In this document: positions 8,517 to 17,412 of the stretch, one piece after another | Layout of the letters: each line of letters starts with the position of its first letter | How positions within the stretch are numbered: the stretch's first letter is position 1 | Source: Oscillatoriales cyanobacterium | GTDB taxonomy: Bacteria > Cyanobacteriota > Cyanobacteriia > Cyanobacteriales > Laspinemataceae | Direction of reading: 5' to 3' | Length of the DNA stretch: 64,000 bases | Assembly (NCBI GenBank): GCA_011390955.1 | Contig: JAABRM010000028.1 | Location: forward strand, 27,212-91,211 | Made by a program: the position numbers and the translations under genes | Notes under the pieces: model-generated | The model's input: the letters and a program-made list of their open reading frames with translations, nothing else | The model's database searches: none | What the model was told of the DNA's origin: nothing

Positions 8517-9092
8517 TTATTTGCCTATATTTCGTTTCATTTCGCCTAACTCTTCATCCATTTCCCAGCGGCGAAAAGTATCTTCTAAGGGGTCAGCGCC
8601 ACTATTAAGATTAAACTTATAATTCTGATTCCAGCTTTTAGTATTTTCGCTTGATGACGGGGTATAGCTAGTCGAGGCTTGTGCTTCTGTAGCTTTTTTT
8701 TGTACTTCCAAGCGTTGGGCTCTAATTTTCCGATATAACTCTTTACCTTTTTCTATTTGTTCTTTGGCGGCTTGCATTTGTCCCCAAAATTGATTGCCTT
8801 GACGCAATAAAGCGGCTTCCCTTTCTTGTGCCGATTGAGCTAAATCTTCTCTGCCCGATGCTTTGGCTTTACTCACTCGTTCATGCCACCGTTGAATATC
8901 TTGGGCGGTGGATAAAATCTGCTCTTGTAATTGCCTTTCTTTATTTTGGGCATCGCGAATTAATCGCAAGGTAGCATCTTCTTGCTCTCGGAGTTGCTCT
9001 TCGAGTGCCTGTAACTCCAAATGAGGATGATTGCGGAGAAATTCATCTAATTTGTCTTCAAAAAAACGACTGACATCATCAAACAAACTCAT
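8517..9092 (-). CDS. Coiled-coil protein, probable TIGR04376 family
   Basis: The protein has 191 residues; AAGGAG lies about 9 bases upstream of the ATG. After an MSLFDDVSRFFEDKLDEFL amphipathic start comes a long charged helix (about residues 25-140) with heptad-like Leu/Gln/Glu spacing, then a Ser/Thr-rich linker and a C-terminal PLEDTFRRWEMDEELGEMK motif. This recalls the cyanobacterial TIGR04376 family and, in overall shape, PspA/Vipp1-like coiled coils, but I do not claim that function. The next minus-strand gene upstream is a membrane protein and the two may be co-transcribed. Confidence 0.65.
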   Translation of the reverse strand: MSLFDDVSRFFEDKLDEFLRNHPHLELQALEEQLREQEDATLRLIRDAQNKERQLQEQILSTAQDIQRWHERVSKAKASGREDLAQSAQEREAALLRQGNQFWGQMQAAKEQIEKGKELYRKIRAQRLEVQKKATEAQASTSYTPSSSENTKSWNQNYKFNLNSGADPLEDTFRRWEMDEELGEMKRNIGK

Positions 9093-9192
9093 TATTTGTC
9101 ACTCCTTATGGTGATTATTGGTTATTAGTGATTAATTATTGGCACCGAATAACCAATCACCAATAACTAATAACCAATAACCGTGAACAAAA

Positions 9193-10482
9193 TTAAATGC
9201 TTTGCCCCACATAGATGGAACGGACTTCACCATTGCGGCGAATGACGGCTTCTTTGTTTTTGATTTCGCCGAGTGTCCAGCCACTAGATCCAATGCTTTC
9301 ACCAATGTTGATGCGGCGAGATGCCCCATTAATTTCAAATAAGGCAACCGATCGCTCCCCGACTTGGATAATTCCCACCAGTGTATGAACCGCTGCGGCG
9401 GCTGATTCGGCGGGGGCAGCAGCCGGGGCTGGTTCGGTTTGGGCGGTGGCAGCGGTTTCCGCTGCTTGTTCCGGCAGGGGTGGTGCGGCTTCCGGTTTGG
9501 GAAGGGATGCCACAGGTTGTTCCGGTGCAGCGGGTGCGGGTTTGGGTGCTTCGGCTTGTGGTTTCGGGGAGGGGCTGGGGGCAGGACTGGGAGCAGGGGC
9601 GGCTGGGGTGGCGGGTTTCGCCGCTTGGGTGGCGGCGGGAGCCCCTTGGGTGGCGGCGGGAGCGGGTGCGGGTTTGGGGGCGGCGGCGGTGGTTTGACCC
9701 CCTGGAGGATTGGCCGGAACTTTGACGGTTTGAGTGGGAGGGGCGCCGGTGAGGGTTAGTCTTTCCAGGGCGATCGCAATGCGGTTGAGGACTTCGGTTA
9801 AATTGCCTGAGTCTGGTTGGGCGGCGATCGTGGGATTCACGGTCACGTTAACTGGTGGTGGTGACATGGGAATGGGCAGGGCTGCTTGATTTTGTGCCGC
9901 TGGTGGCGGTGTGGGAATTGTCGCCTTTGCCCCTTCTCGCTGAATGGTTGCCAGCGATCGCCGCATATACTCCATAAACTTAATATCAGCTTCGGCTTTA
10001 AGCTGTTCGGGGGTTTTTGGCACGACGCGATCGGTTGTTTCTATGGTCTGTCCGCTGACTAGAGTCCAAAAGCGCTGGAGATCCCCTCGGTTCCACAGCA
10101 GTAAACCAACCAAAATCACCAAAGACGCACAAGCCCCACCGAGTAGCAGTTTATCTAGTAACCGCCCAGATTTTTGCTTTTGGGTTTCGGTGGTTTCAAC
10201 TTCAGCGGTTTTCACCGGATGGGTTTCCGGTTGGGGGACGAGCATTTGCGGCAAAAAAATTTGCGGCACCTGAATGGATTTTAACGAGACTGGATCCGGT
10301 GGAGGGGTGGTCTGGGTGGGCAGTCTTCCCCCGTCCAAAATATGCTCCATGTCGTCAAATAACTCATCCATCAGGCGATCGGCCAAGGCATCTACGGAAA
10401 ACGAACCCCGTGGCTGGGGATCCTTAAAGCCTACCACCGGCTCATCGATCGCCGGTTTGGTTGTGACATTTTGCTGAGACAT
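9193..10482 (-). CDS. Pro/Ala-rich single-pass membrane protein
   Basis: The protein has 429 residues. The N-terminal 110 residues are cytoplasmic in character (FSVDALADRLMDELFDDMEHIL). One transmembrane helix follows (about residues 114-133, LLLGGACASLVILVGLLLWN). A 150-residue Pro/Ala-rich linker spans residues 190-355. The C-terminal 65 residues form a small beta domain (LVGIIQVGERSVALFEINGAS ... RNGEVRSIYVGQSI) resembling the GspC/PilP type found in secretion and pilus machines. That resemblance is by eye only. A periplasm-spanning role fits the layout. The linker DNA is very GC-rich and produces long false frames on the opposite strand. Confidence 0.6.
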   Translation of the reverse strand: MSQQNVTTKPAIDEPVVGFKDPQPRGSFSVDALADRLMDELFDDMEHILDGGRLPTQTTPPPDPVSLKSIQVPQIFLPQMLVPQPETHPVKTAEVETTETQKQKSGRLLDKLLLGGACASLVILVGLLLWNRGDLQRFWTLVSGQTIETTDRVVPKTPEQLKAEADIKFMEYMRRSLATIQREGAKATIPTPPPAAQNQAALPIPMSPPPVNVTVNPTIAAQPDSGNLTEVLNRIAIALERLTLTGAPPTQTVKVPANPPGGQTTAAAPKPAPAPAATQGAPAATQAAKPATPAAPAPSPAPSPSPKPQAEAPKPAPAAPEQPVASLPKPEAAPPLPEQAAETAATAQTEPAPAAAPAESAAAAVHTLVGIIQVGERSVALFEINGASRRINIGESIGSSGWTLGEIKNKEAVIRRNGEVRSIYVGQSI

Positions 10483-10524
10483 AATTTTCTAAACCTGTGA
10501 TGTGATATTGCCAGCTATATAAAC

Positions 10525-10676
10525 TAAGTAGGTGAACATAATTAATTGCACTTTTCGTTCCCCGCCGATAGGCTTTGGATTCCCGTCGGAGTTTACCCCC
10601 GCGAATGCGTGGGGCGGGAATGACAGTTTTTCTTCTCATGGAGTCTGTGGTGCATTTATTTCTGCCCGTCTACTTA
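10525..10676. repeat. MITE-like element, family A, copy 1
   Basis: 152 bases bounded by TAAGTAGGTG and an imperfect inverted copy (GTCTACTTA). Inside are AATTAATTGCACTTTTCGTT, a long ATTCCCG...CGGGAAT inverted core, and GTGCATTTATTTCTGCCC. Copies at 33475-33629 and 63831-63960 run in the opposite orientation. Non-coding. Confidence 0.8.
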
Positions 10677-10734
10677 TATTGATTCAGCTACAACCAGCGT
10701 CATCGATTATCGTATTATATATGGACTTTTGGTG

Positions 10735-10860
10735 ACTGGTTGATAGTTGATGGTTATTTGATGCGGACAAATAAGCATCAACCATCAACCATCAACCATC
10801 AACCATAGAATCCCTACCCATCAACCAATAACCAATAACCAATAACCAATAACCAATAAA
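10735..10860. repeat. ATCAACC and AATAACC heptamer-type tracts
   Basis: Tandem ATCAACC units (10776-10804) and AATAACC units (10820-10858) lie just beyond the stop of mnmG. These are short tandemly repeated sequences of the kind common between cyanobacterial genes. Confidence 0.7.
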
Positions 10861-10862
10861 TT

Positions 10863-12770
10863 TTACTTCATTGCTAATTGACGTTTACTCACTTCTAAGT
10901 AAATCAGCAAAGCATCAATATCCGCTGGATTTACGCCCCCAATTCGGCAAGCTTGGCCAATGGTTAAGGGTTTGACTTTGGCTAATTTTTCTCTGGCTTC
11001 TTTGGACAAAGTATTGATTTGAGCATAGTCTAAATCGGCGGGTAATTTGCGGTTAGCATTGCGACTAATTTGGTCGATTTGGTGTTGCTGCCGTTCAATA
11101 TAACCAGAGTATTTAATGTCAATTTCTACTCCTTCTTTTTCCGCTTGATTTAGTTCTAAATTAGCCAAACCATACTTCTGGAAGTCACTATAATGAAATC
11201 CCGGACGAAGCAGCAGTTCAGCTAAGGTAATTGACCCTTTTATTTTCTGATTCTTGTCTGCAAAGATTGCTTTTCCTATTTCTTCATGTTCTTTGATTCG
11301 AGTGGTTTCTAACCGTTCTTTTTCTGCGGCTATTTTAGCATATTTTTCCGTAAATAAACCATAGCGGCGATCGCAGATTAAGCCAATTTCTCGACCTAAC
11401 GGGGTTAAGCGGCGATCGGCATTATCCGATCGCAATAATAACCGATATTCCGACCGACTGGTTAACATTCGATACGGTTCGCGTAATTCTTTGGTGCAGA
11501 GATCGTCAATTAATGTGCCAATATAACTTTGTTCGCGGGGGAAAATAATCATTTCCTGACCGCGCACTAACCGGGCGGCATTAATGCCCGCCACAAGTCC
11601 CAGGGCTGCGGCTTCTTCATAGCCCGTGGTGCCATTAATTTGTCCGGCACAAAATAATCCCGAAACTTTCTTGGTCATCAAGGTGGGATAACATTGGGTG
11701 GCGGGTAAATAATCGTATTCCACCGCATAAGCTGGACGCAACATGACACATTTTTCTAATCCGGGCAAAGTACGCAACATTTGTAGTTGCAAATTTTCGG
11801 GTAAGCCGGTAGAAAATCCTTGGATATAAAGTTCGGGAATATCTCGCCCTTCCGGTTCAATAAAGATTTGATGACTTTCTTTATCCGCAAAGCGGACTAT
11901 TTTATCCTCAATGCTGGGACAATAGCGCGGCCCTTTGGATTCTACCCAACCGCCATAAACCGGAGATAAGTGGATATTTTCTTTAATTAACCGGTGAGTT
12001 TCGGCGGTGGTTCGAGTTAGATAACAGTTCATTTGTTCCCGTTCGACCCACAATTCCGGGTCAAAACTAAACCACCGCACATCTTCATCTCCCGGTTGCG
12101 GTTCCATTTTGCTATAGTCCACCGATCGCTTATCGACGCGGGCAGGAGTTCCGGTTTTTAGGCGATCGGTTTCAAAGCCTAACCGTTTCAAGGTTTCCGT
12201 TAAGCCCACGGCAGCAAATTCTCCGGCCCGACCGGCAGCCATTGATTTGTTGCCGACCCAAATTATGCCACCTAAAAAAGTGCCGGTGGTTAAGATTACG
12301 GCTTTGCAGGCAAAGGCGACACCAAAATAGGTTTTTACGCCGATAATTTCATCGTGATTATTCAGCACTAAGTCCGTGACCATGCCTTCGCGCAGAGATA
12401 AGTTTTCTTGGTTTTCTACGATTTTTCTCATCACGGCGGCATATTCCCGTTTGTCGGTTTGAGCCCGTAATGCCCAAACCGCAGGGCCACGAGAAGCATT
12501 GAGGACGCGCTTTTGCAAATAGGTGCGATCGGTCATTTTGCCAATTTCCCCACCCAGGGCATCAACCTCATGGGTCAATTGGGACTTAGCTGGGCCACCC
12601 ACTGCCGGGTTGCAGGGTTGCCAAGCGATTTTATCTAAATTTAAGGTCAGCAGCAGGGTGCGACACCCCAACCGGGCGGTGGCTAAGGCCGCTTCACAAC
12701 CGGAATGTCCCGCCCCCACCACTACGACATCAAAAGCGTCTTGAAAATCTACGGGCGTTTGCATGGTCAT
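10863..12770 (-). CDS. mnmG: tRNA uridine-5-carboxymethylaminomethyl modification enzyme MnmG (GidA)
   Basis: The protein has 635 residues, full length. With MnmE it adds the carboxymethylaminomethyl group to U34 of certain tRNAs, using FAD, NADH and a methylene-folate. Seen: the FAD-binding [21 protein letters not shown] near residue 17, the [20 protein letters not shown] signature, [11 protein letters not shown], and the [11 protein letters not shown] block with the conserved cysteine. The second signature [18 protein letters not shown] is present, as is the C-terminal helical GidA domain ([15 protein letters not shown]). Two in-frame ATGs at 12770 and 12764 are possible; neither has a strong ribosome site. 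Confidence 0.97.
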   Translation of the reverse strand: MTMQTPVDFQDAFDVVVVGAGHSGCEAALATARLGCRTLLLTLNLDKIAWQPCNPAVGGPAKSQLTHEVDALGGEIGKMTDRTYLQKRVLNASRGPAVWALRAQTDKREYAAVMRKIVENQENLSLREGMVTDLVLNNHDEIIGVKTYFGVAFACKAVILTTGTFLGGIIWVGNKSMAAGRAGEFAAVGLTETLKRLGFETDRLKTGTPARVDKRSVDYSKMEPQPGDEDVRWFSFDPELWVEREQMNCYLTRTTAETHRLIKENIHLSPVYGGWVESKGPRYCPSIEDKIVRFADKESHQIFIEPEGRDIPELYIQGFSTGLPENLQLQMLRTLPGLEKCVMLRPAYAVEYDYLPATQCYPTLMTKKVSGLFCAGQINGTTGYEEAAALGLVAGINAARLVRGQEMIIFPREQSYIGTLIDDLCTKELREPYRMLTSRSEYRLLLRSDNADRRLTPLGREIGLICDRRYGLFTEKYAKIAAEKERLETTRIKEHEEIGKAIFADKNQKIKGSITLAELLLRPGFHYSDFQKYGLANLELNQAEKEGVEIDIKYSGYIERQQHQIDQISRNANRKLPADLDYAQINTLSKEAREKLAKVKPLTIGQACRIGGVNPADIDALLIYLEVSKRQLAMK

Positions 12771-12813
12771 GGTTTAGGTCTTCGTTTGGATTCTTTATTA
12801 ATGATAGAGGAAA

Positions 12814-12882
12814 AACCACAGAGACACGGAGAACCACAGAGAATGCTTTGCTTTGTGTCCTCTGTGTCTCTGTGGTGAATCT
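12814..12882. repeat. ACCACAGAGACAC-type inverted repeat
   Basis: ACCACAGAGACACGGAG and CTCTGTGTCTCTGTGGT form a hairpin upstream of mnmG. Relatives lie at 14398-14468, 58134-58200, 59014-59080 and 62704-62771, nearly all between genes. Confidence 0.7.
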
Positions 12883-12932
12883 TCCCGCTATGGGACAATA
12901 AAATAATGAGACCATTTAAGGAGATGACGGCA

Positions 12933-13184
12933 ATGAGTCCTTTACTCGAAGCAATCTTAAAACAAGTAGAACAGCTTTCTAATGATGAGCGGTTGGAGTT
13001 AATTCAACAGGTGGCAGAACAGATGAAGTCCCCCCCAGCAGAACCGAAGCGGAAACATAAAATTAGTGAGTTTCGGGGGATGGTGCAGTATCCCTTTTTT
13101 GGAGAAGATGCCCAGGAATGGGTGACACGAACTCGGCGTGAAGGAGATGAACATCGGGAAAAATTACTCCGAGGAGAAGAATGA
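12933..13184 (+). CDS. Antitoxin of a PIN-domain module (VapB-like)
   Basis: The protein has 83 residues. I chose ATG 12933 because AAGGAG ends 9 bases before it; the in-frame ATGs at 12906 and 12924 lie before or against that site. An N-terminal helix pair (LLEAILKQVEQLSNDERLEL) is followed by a basic linker and a C-terminal toxin-wrapping type segment (FRGMVQYPFFGEDAQEWVTR). It overlaps the toxin start by ATGA, typical of VapBC. The antitoxin is expected to neutralise the RNase next door and to autoregulate the pair. Confidence 0.75.
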   Translation: MSPLLEAILKQVEQLSNDERLELIQQVAEQMKSPPAEPKRKHKISEFRGMVQYPFFGEDAQEWVTRTRREGDEHREKLLRGEE

Positions 13185-13621
13185 GAATTAACCAAGCTTT
13201 ATTAGGGGTATCGCGGCTATTTTTGGATACAGCACCCGTTGTCTATTTCGTGGAGGAAAACCCATATTTTTTACCTCTGGTTAGCCCGATTTTTACCCAG
13301 ATTGAAAATGGTTTTTTGATTGGGGTTGCCAGTCCCGTAACTTTGGCTGAATGCCTGGTTATGCCTTATCGAATCAGTGATTTAATCCTACAGCAAAAGT
13401 TTATTGATTTACTCAATAATACTGAGAATATCGAGTTTTTTGGAAGCGATCGCCAAGTTGGGCAAAAAGCCGGTGAGTTACGGGCAAAATATAACCTTGA
13501 ATTACCCGATGCTTTGCAAATTGCCACGGCGATCGCGGCTAATTGTCAGGCATTTTTAACTAATGATATTCAACTGCAACGAGTTACTGATTTGCGGGTA
13601 TTGCTGGTTAGTCAATTATAG
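13181..13621 (+). CDS. PIN-domain ribonuclease toxin (VapC-like)
   Basis: The protein has 146 residues. The acidic PIN residues are visible: LFLDTAPVVYFVEE (first Asp and Glu), TLAECLV (Glu), ELPDALQIATA (Asp) and FLTNDIQL (Asp). PIN toxins are magnesium-dependent RNases, often cutting tRNA or rRNA. The start is in a four-base overlap with the antitoxin. The catalytic set looks complete, so the module is probably active. Substrate cannot be inferred. Confidence 0.85.
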   Translation: MRINQALLGVSRLFLDTAPVVYFVEENPYFLPLVSPIFTQIENGFLIGVASPVTLAECLVMPYRISDLILQQKFIDLLNNTENIEFFGSDRQVGQKAGELRAKYNLELPDALQIATAIAANCQAFLTNDIQLQRVTDLRVLLVSQL

Positions 13622-13774
13622 GTTTAACGAAAGATTAGAATCGTCTTATATAGCGCGTCTAACTCATTTTCTCACAGAGAAAGGAATCATCTTGCTTGCA
13701 CTACAAGACGATCGGGAGTCGGATCCATTGTCGGAATGATTTATGGTCGCTATATATTTAACAAGGAGGCAACG

Positions 13775-14008
13775 ATGAATCTTGCTAAAATTGTCCAAAA
13801 TGGCAATACCCAGAGTCTCATATTGCCCGATGAATTTCATCTCGAAGGGGATGAAGTTTATATTAAAAAAGTTGGCACCGCATTAGTAGTGATTCCCAAG
13901 AATAATCCTTGGCAGCCGTTATTTGACAGTTTAAGTTTATTTTCCGAAGATTTCATGGAAACTAGAGAACAACCGAAACTGGAAACCAGAGAGGATATTT
14001 TTGAGTGA
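13775..14008 (+). CDS. AbrB/VapB-type antitoxin, partner broken
   Basis: The protein has 77 residues. I chose ATG 13775 because AAGGAGG lies 6 bases before it. The N-terminus (LAKIVQNGNTQSLILPDEFHLEGDEVYIKKVG) is the swapped-hairpin AbrB/MazE-like DNA-binding form used by VapB antitoxins; the acidic C-terminus would bind a PIN toxin. The toxin frame begins in the overlap with its stop but is cut short (see 14005-14154), so this antitoxin is now an orphan. Confidence 0.75.
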   Translation: MNLAKIVQNGNTQSLILPDEFHLEGDEVYIKKVGTALVVIPKNNPWQPLFDSLSLFSEDFMETREQPKLETREDIFE

Positions 14009-14154
14009 ATTTTGTATTAGATACGAATATTTGTATATACATTATTAAACAGAAACCCGCTAAGGTACTGGAGAAATTTCATCGATATTCTTATTTCTTT
14101 TTATTGGGGCGAAAGGACACGGCAATGCCGTGTCCCTACCATCATTCTAATTAA
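14005..14154 (+). pseudogene. Truncated PIN toxin (vapC remnant)
   Basis: A GTG overlaps the stop of the antitoxin and opens a frame reading VNFVLDTNICIYIIKQKPAK, a clear VapC N-terminus with the first catalytic Asp. The PIN sequence stops after about 30 residues, and the rest is encoded by a palindromic GGACACGGCA/TGCCGTGTCC repeat before a stop. The remaining catalytic acids are absent, so it cannot be active. Confidence 0.75.
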
Positions 14155-14220
14155 AGTTTCTTGTTCTGCTTCCGAAAGCTGAGAAACCGCTTGATAAAGT
14201 TCTTCTACTGTATTGGTCAT
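14101..14220 (-). pseudogene. Truncated antitoxin-like fragment
   Basis: The 39-codon frame starts at ATG 14220 behind AGGAG. It begins MTNTVEELYQAVSQLSEAEQ, a helix-forming antitoxin-like N-terminus. After about 27 residues it runs into the same GGACACGGCA palindrome that ends the vapC remnant on the other strand. It looks like the start of a second toxin-antitoxin operon cut at that point. Confidence 0.55.
14115..14135. repeat. GGACACGGCA palindrome at a double truncation point
   Basis: A perfect 21-bp palindrome, GGACACGGCA-A-TGCCGTGTCC, at the junction of the two broken toxin-antitoxin genes. Relatives occur at 56426-56446 and 57340-57360, each directly beyond a gene end. Confidence 0.75.
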
Positions 14221-14295
14221 CAGGAAAATCTCCTATTATATGCTTGACGGATTAACCTATATCATCTCTATTATAATCCAGATGCTCTAATATTT

Positions 14296-14468
14296 GGATT
14301 CCCGCCTGCGCGGGAATGACATATTAATAGGGTATAATCAAGCTTATGGGCGATATATAATTTAAGGCTTCCAGGTTTTATTTTAGGAATAATTCCTTTG
14401 TGGATCTTTGTGTCTTTGTGGTAAAAAAACAATCCATAAACCACAGAGACACAGAGATACACAGAGAG
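14296..14468. repeat. GATTCCCGC core palindrome and ACCACAGAGAC repeat
   Basis: At 14296-14320 a lone ATTCCCGCCTGCGCGGGAAT core appears without the rest of the MITE-like families. At 14398-14468 TTTGTGTCTTTGTGGT faces ACCACAGAGACACAGAG, a hairpin relative of 12814. Confidence 0.65.
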
Positions 14469-14483
14469 GAGATAATATCGATA

Positions 14484-14602
14484 AAAAAAGCCCCCCTTTT
14501 TCAGGGGGGTTGGGGGGATCTTTCAAAAAGCCCCCCTTTTTAAGGGGGGTTGGGGGGATCTTTCAAAAAGCCCCCCTTTTTAAGGGGGGTTGGGGGAATC
14601 TT
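14484..14602 (-). terminator. Tandem triple CCCCCC/GGGGGG hairpin after sufS
   Basis: Three 40-bp units, each with CCCCCC TTTTT and GGGGGG able to pair. On the minus strand each hairpin is followed by CTTTTTG, so the first one met after the sufS stop is a good intrinsic terminator and two more follow. The same element type occurs alone at many other sites in the window. Confidence 0.65.
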
Positions 14603-15874
14603 TTAACCAAAAATGCTGCCAAAAAAGTCGATCGCCTCTTTCAAAGCGACAATAAACACATCAATCTCTGCACGAGTATTATAAAAATATAAACTAGCCC
14701 GTGCGGTAGACTGAGCATGAATTACCCGGTGTAAAGGTTGAGTGCAATGATGGCCAGCGCGAATCGCCACCCCCGCTTGATCTAAAATAGTAGATAAATC
14801 ATGGGGATGAACTGCCCCACAGGTAAAAGAGGCTAACCCAGCCCGACCAGACCCGTCTGCTTTTGGTTGTGGGCCATATAATTTAAGATCGGGAATTTGG
14901 TTTAATTGCTCAAACAAATAAGCGGTCAATTCATGCTCATAATCCGTAATTTTATCCATACCGATCGCACTTAGATAATCCACCGCAGCCCCCAGAGAAA
15001 CTGCCTCCGCGATCGCTGGAGTTCCTGCCTCAAACTTATGGGGTAAATCCGCATAAGTAGAATGGTCTAAATAAACATCAGCAATCATCTCCCCACCGCC
15101 CAAAAATGGTGGCATAGCCCGCAAAACCGCTAACTTACCATAGAGAAAACCAATCCCCGTCGCCGCACACATCTTATGGCCAGAAGCCACAAACCAATCG
15201 CAATCAATATCCTGCACATCAATCGCCATGTGGGGCGTACTTTGGCAGCCATCTACTAATACTTTAGCCCCATATTCATGGGCTAAAGCGGCAATTTCTT
15301 TCACCGGATTAATACAACCCAAAGTATTAGAAACATGAACCACCCCAACTAATTTAGTTTTATCGGAAAGCAGGGTTTTAAACTGTGCCATATTGAACTC
15401 TTGGGTTTCCGTGAGTTCCACAAATTTCAACACCGCCCCAGTCCGCTGGGCAATCATTTGCCAAGGCACTAAATTACTGTGGTGTTCCATCACCGTGAGA
15501 ATAATTTCATCTCCGGGCTGTAAACTGTTTAATCCCCAACTGTAGGCAACTAAATTAATCGCTTCACTGGCGTTGCGGGTATAGACAATTTCTTGAGAAG
15601 AAGCGGCATTAATAAATTTAGCCACTTTTTCTCTAGCCCCTTCATAAGCATCCGTTGCCCGCGAACTTAAAGTATGAACGCCTCGGTGAACATTGGCATT
15701 ACTATGGTAATAATATTCTTCCAAACCTTTGAGTACCTGAACGGGCTTTTGGGATGTAGCGGCATTATCCAGATAAACTAACGGTTTGCCGTTAACTTCT
15801 TCTAGCAAAATAGGGAAGTCACTACGAATTTTTTGAAATTGTTCGGCCAAGCTTTTTTCTTGAATAGCAATCAT
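14603..15874 (-). CDS. sufS: Cysteine desulfurase SufS
   Basis: The protein has 423 residues. It removes sulfur from L-cysteine with PLP and passes it as a persulfide to the SufBCD scaffold. Seen: an N-terminal [11 protein letters not shown] motif, [20 protein letters not shown], the PLP lysine in [12 protein letters not shown], and the [12 protein letters not shown] loop with the catalytic cysteine typical of group II desulfurases. It is the last gene of the minus-strand suf block, 188 bases after sufD, with two GGGTGGGCA palindromes in the gap and a triple hairpin after its stop. Confidence 0.96.
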   Translation of the reverse strand: MIAIQEKSLAEQFQKIRSDFPILLEEVNGKPLVYLDNAATSQKPVQVLKGLEEYYYHSNANVHRGVHTLSSRATDAYEGAREKVAKFINAASSQEIVYTRNASEAINLVAYSWGLNSLQPGDEIILTVMEHHSNLVPWQMIAQRTGAVLKFVELTETQEFNMAQFKTLLSDKTKLVGVVHVSNTLGCINPVKEIAALAHEYGAKVLVDGCQSTPHMAIDVQDIDCDWFVASGHKMCAATGIGFLYGKLAVLRAMPPFLGGGEMIADVYLDHSTYADLPHKFEAGTPAIAEAVSLGAAVDYLSAIGMDKITDYEHELTAYLFEQLNQIPDLKLYGPQPKADGSGRAGLASFTCGAVHPHDLSTILDQAGVAIRAGHHCTQPLHRVIHAQSTARASLYFYNTRAEIDVFIVALKEAIDFFGSIFG

Positions 15875-15904
15875 GGTATTTGGGGGATAGAAAATAAAAT
15901 TAAG

Positions 15905-16040
15905 TCAGGACTTACGCAGCTAATCTATATGTAGGGTGGGCATTGCCCACCATATATATAGTGATTAAATCCTAGATTTGCGTAAGTCCTATAAGTACCA
16001 GTAACAGTAGGGTGGGCATTGCCCACCCTACGAATTAAAT
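15905..16040. repeat. Two GGGTGGGCA palindromic elements between sufD and sufS
   Basis: GTAGGGTGGGCATTGCCCACC at 15931-15951, with GACTTACGCA / TGCGTAAGTC arms around it (15907-15990), and a second GTAGGGTGGGCA/TGCCCACCCTAC palindrome at 16008-16031. They could lower read-through from sufD into sufS. Confidence 0.65.
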
Positions 16041-16062
16041 CCAATTAATTTGGCTGGCCTAT

Positions 16063-17412
16063 TTAATGACTGGTTAGACAGGCAAGACAACGAGATAGCC
16101 GGTGTGCCAGAGAAGGTAGGGGCAATTTTTCCAAGATTTCCCCGGCAAAACCGTCAATTAATAAGTTGCGACTGGTGACTGGATCTAAGCCGCGACTTTG
16201 CAAGTAAAAGAGTTCTTCGGCTTCTAACTGGCTGACCGTAGCGCCGTGGGTGCATTTGACATCATCGGCAATAATTTCTAGTTGCGGTTTGGTGTCTACC
16301 CGACCTTTGCGCGATAGGATTAAATTCCGATTCAGTTGGCTGGCATCAGTCAGTTGGGCAGCTTTGGCGACAAAGACCCGACCGTTAAACACGCTATGGG
16401 CGCGATCTTCTACGATACATTTTTGTAGTTGGGCGACCATCCCATGAGGATAGTTAAGGACTACGTTGCTGTGAGTATCTGCTAGTTGTTCCCCACCAAC
16501 GACGGTTAAACCGTTGAGGGTGGTTTGGGTGCCTTCGCCTTTTTGATAAATTTCCAGGTTATGCCGAGAAATTTTACTGCCGGTGTTGACTTCAATGCAG
16601 GAATAGCGGCTATCTTTGGCTTGGGCGATCGCACTCTTGCCAATATGGAAGCTATTTGCGGCTTCTCGTTGGATGCGGGTATGGTTCACTTCCGCATTTT
16701 GCCCCAGATAAATTTCCGTGACCGCATTGGTAAAATAGGGCTGAGTTTCCGTGGCACACCATTCGCGATCGGCTACTATATATTCTTCAATTACGGTGGC
16801 AGCACTGCCCGGTTCCGCAACCACCAAAGTCCGGGGTTGAGTTAAAACCGGAGTTTCTCCCGTGACCGAAACAAATAGCAGATGAATGGGGGTTTCTACG
16901 GCCACATTTTTCCCCAGCCAAATTACTGCCGCATCATTTAACCCCGCAGTGTTCAGGGCGGCGAAAACTTCTTGCGTCCCTTCTTGGTTGGCTAAATATT
17001 CCGGTAGGCGATCGCGCAACTCAGCCGGTAATTGTGCCAAATTGCCGATAAATAATCCTTGAGGTAAACCAGCAACCGCACTTAATTCCTGGGAATAACG
17101 GCCATTGACAAACACCAATCGCCGATCGACTTTAGACAATATCTTAATATTGTCAATTAAATTGCCAAGGGTTCCCTGGGGCAACTCAAAAGCCGCCGCC
17201 CCTTGAAACGGCACTGCTGCCAAGGGTGCCAGGTTGGTAAACCGCCAATCCTCATCTCGCGTCGTCGGCATTCCCAACTCCCGCACCACAGCCGCTGCAT
17301 TATCCCGCAATTGCTGTAACCAAGCATCGGTTGGGGTTGTGCCATTGATTGCTTCCGAAAGCAAGCGATCGATCGCCGAAATTTCTGATTTAGTCGCAAT
17401 TTGCATAGTCAT
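16063..17412 (-). CDS. sufD: Fe-S cluster scaffold protein SufD
   Basis: The protein has 449 residues. SufD pairs with SufB in the SufBC2D complex that builds Fe-S clusters. It has the N-terminal DEDWRFTNLAPL motif, a central parallel beta-helix rich in short hydrophobic repeats, and the C-terminal CTHGATVSQLEAEELFYLQSRG signature followed by LLIDGFAGEIL. The ATG at 17412 overlaps the sufC stop in TAATG; a second ATG lies two codons on. Tight coupling to sufC is therefore expected. Confidence 0.95.
   Translation of the reverse strand: MTMQIATKSEISAIDRLLSEAINGTTPTDAWLQQLRDNAAAVVRELGMPTTRDEDWRFTNLAPLAAVPFQGAAAFELPQGTLGNLIDNIKILSKVDRRLVFVNGRYSQELSAVAGLPQGLFIGNLAQLPAELRDRLPEYLANQEGTQEVFAALNTAGLNDAAVIWLGKNVAVETPIHLLFVSVTGETPVLTQPRTLVVAEPGSAATVIEEYIVADREWCATETQPYFTNAVTEIYLGQNAEVNHTRIQREAANSFHIGKSAIAQAKDSRYSCIEVNTGSKISRHNLEIYQKGEGTQTTLNGLTVVGGEQLADTHSNVVLNYPHGMVAQLQKCIVEDRAHSVFNGRVFVAKAAQLTDASQLNRNLILSRKGRVDTKPQLEIIADDVKCTHGATVSQLEAEELFYLQSRGLDPVTSRNLLIDGFAGEILEKLPLPSLAHRLSRCLACLTSH

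Noticed and set aside
9381..9759. Long Gly/Trp/Arg-rich frames on the plus strand
   Set aside because: They are opposite-strand shadows of the GC-rich Pro/Ala linker of the minus-strand membrane protein and have no ribosome sites.
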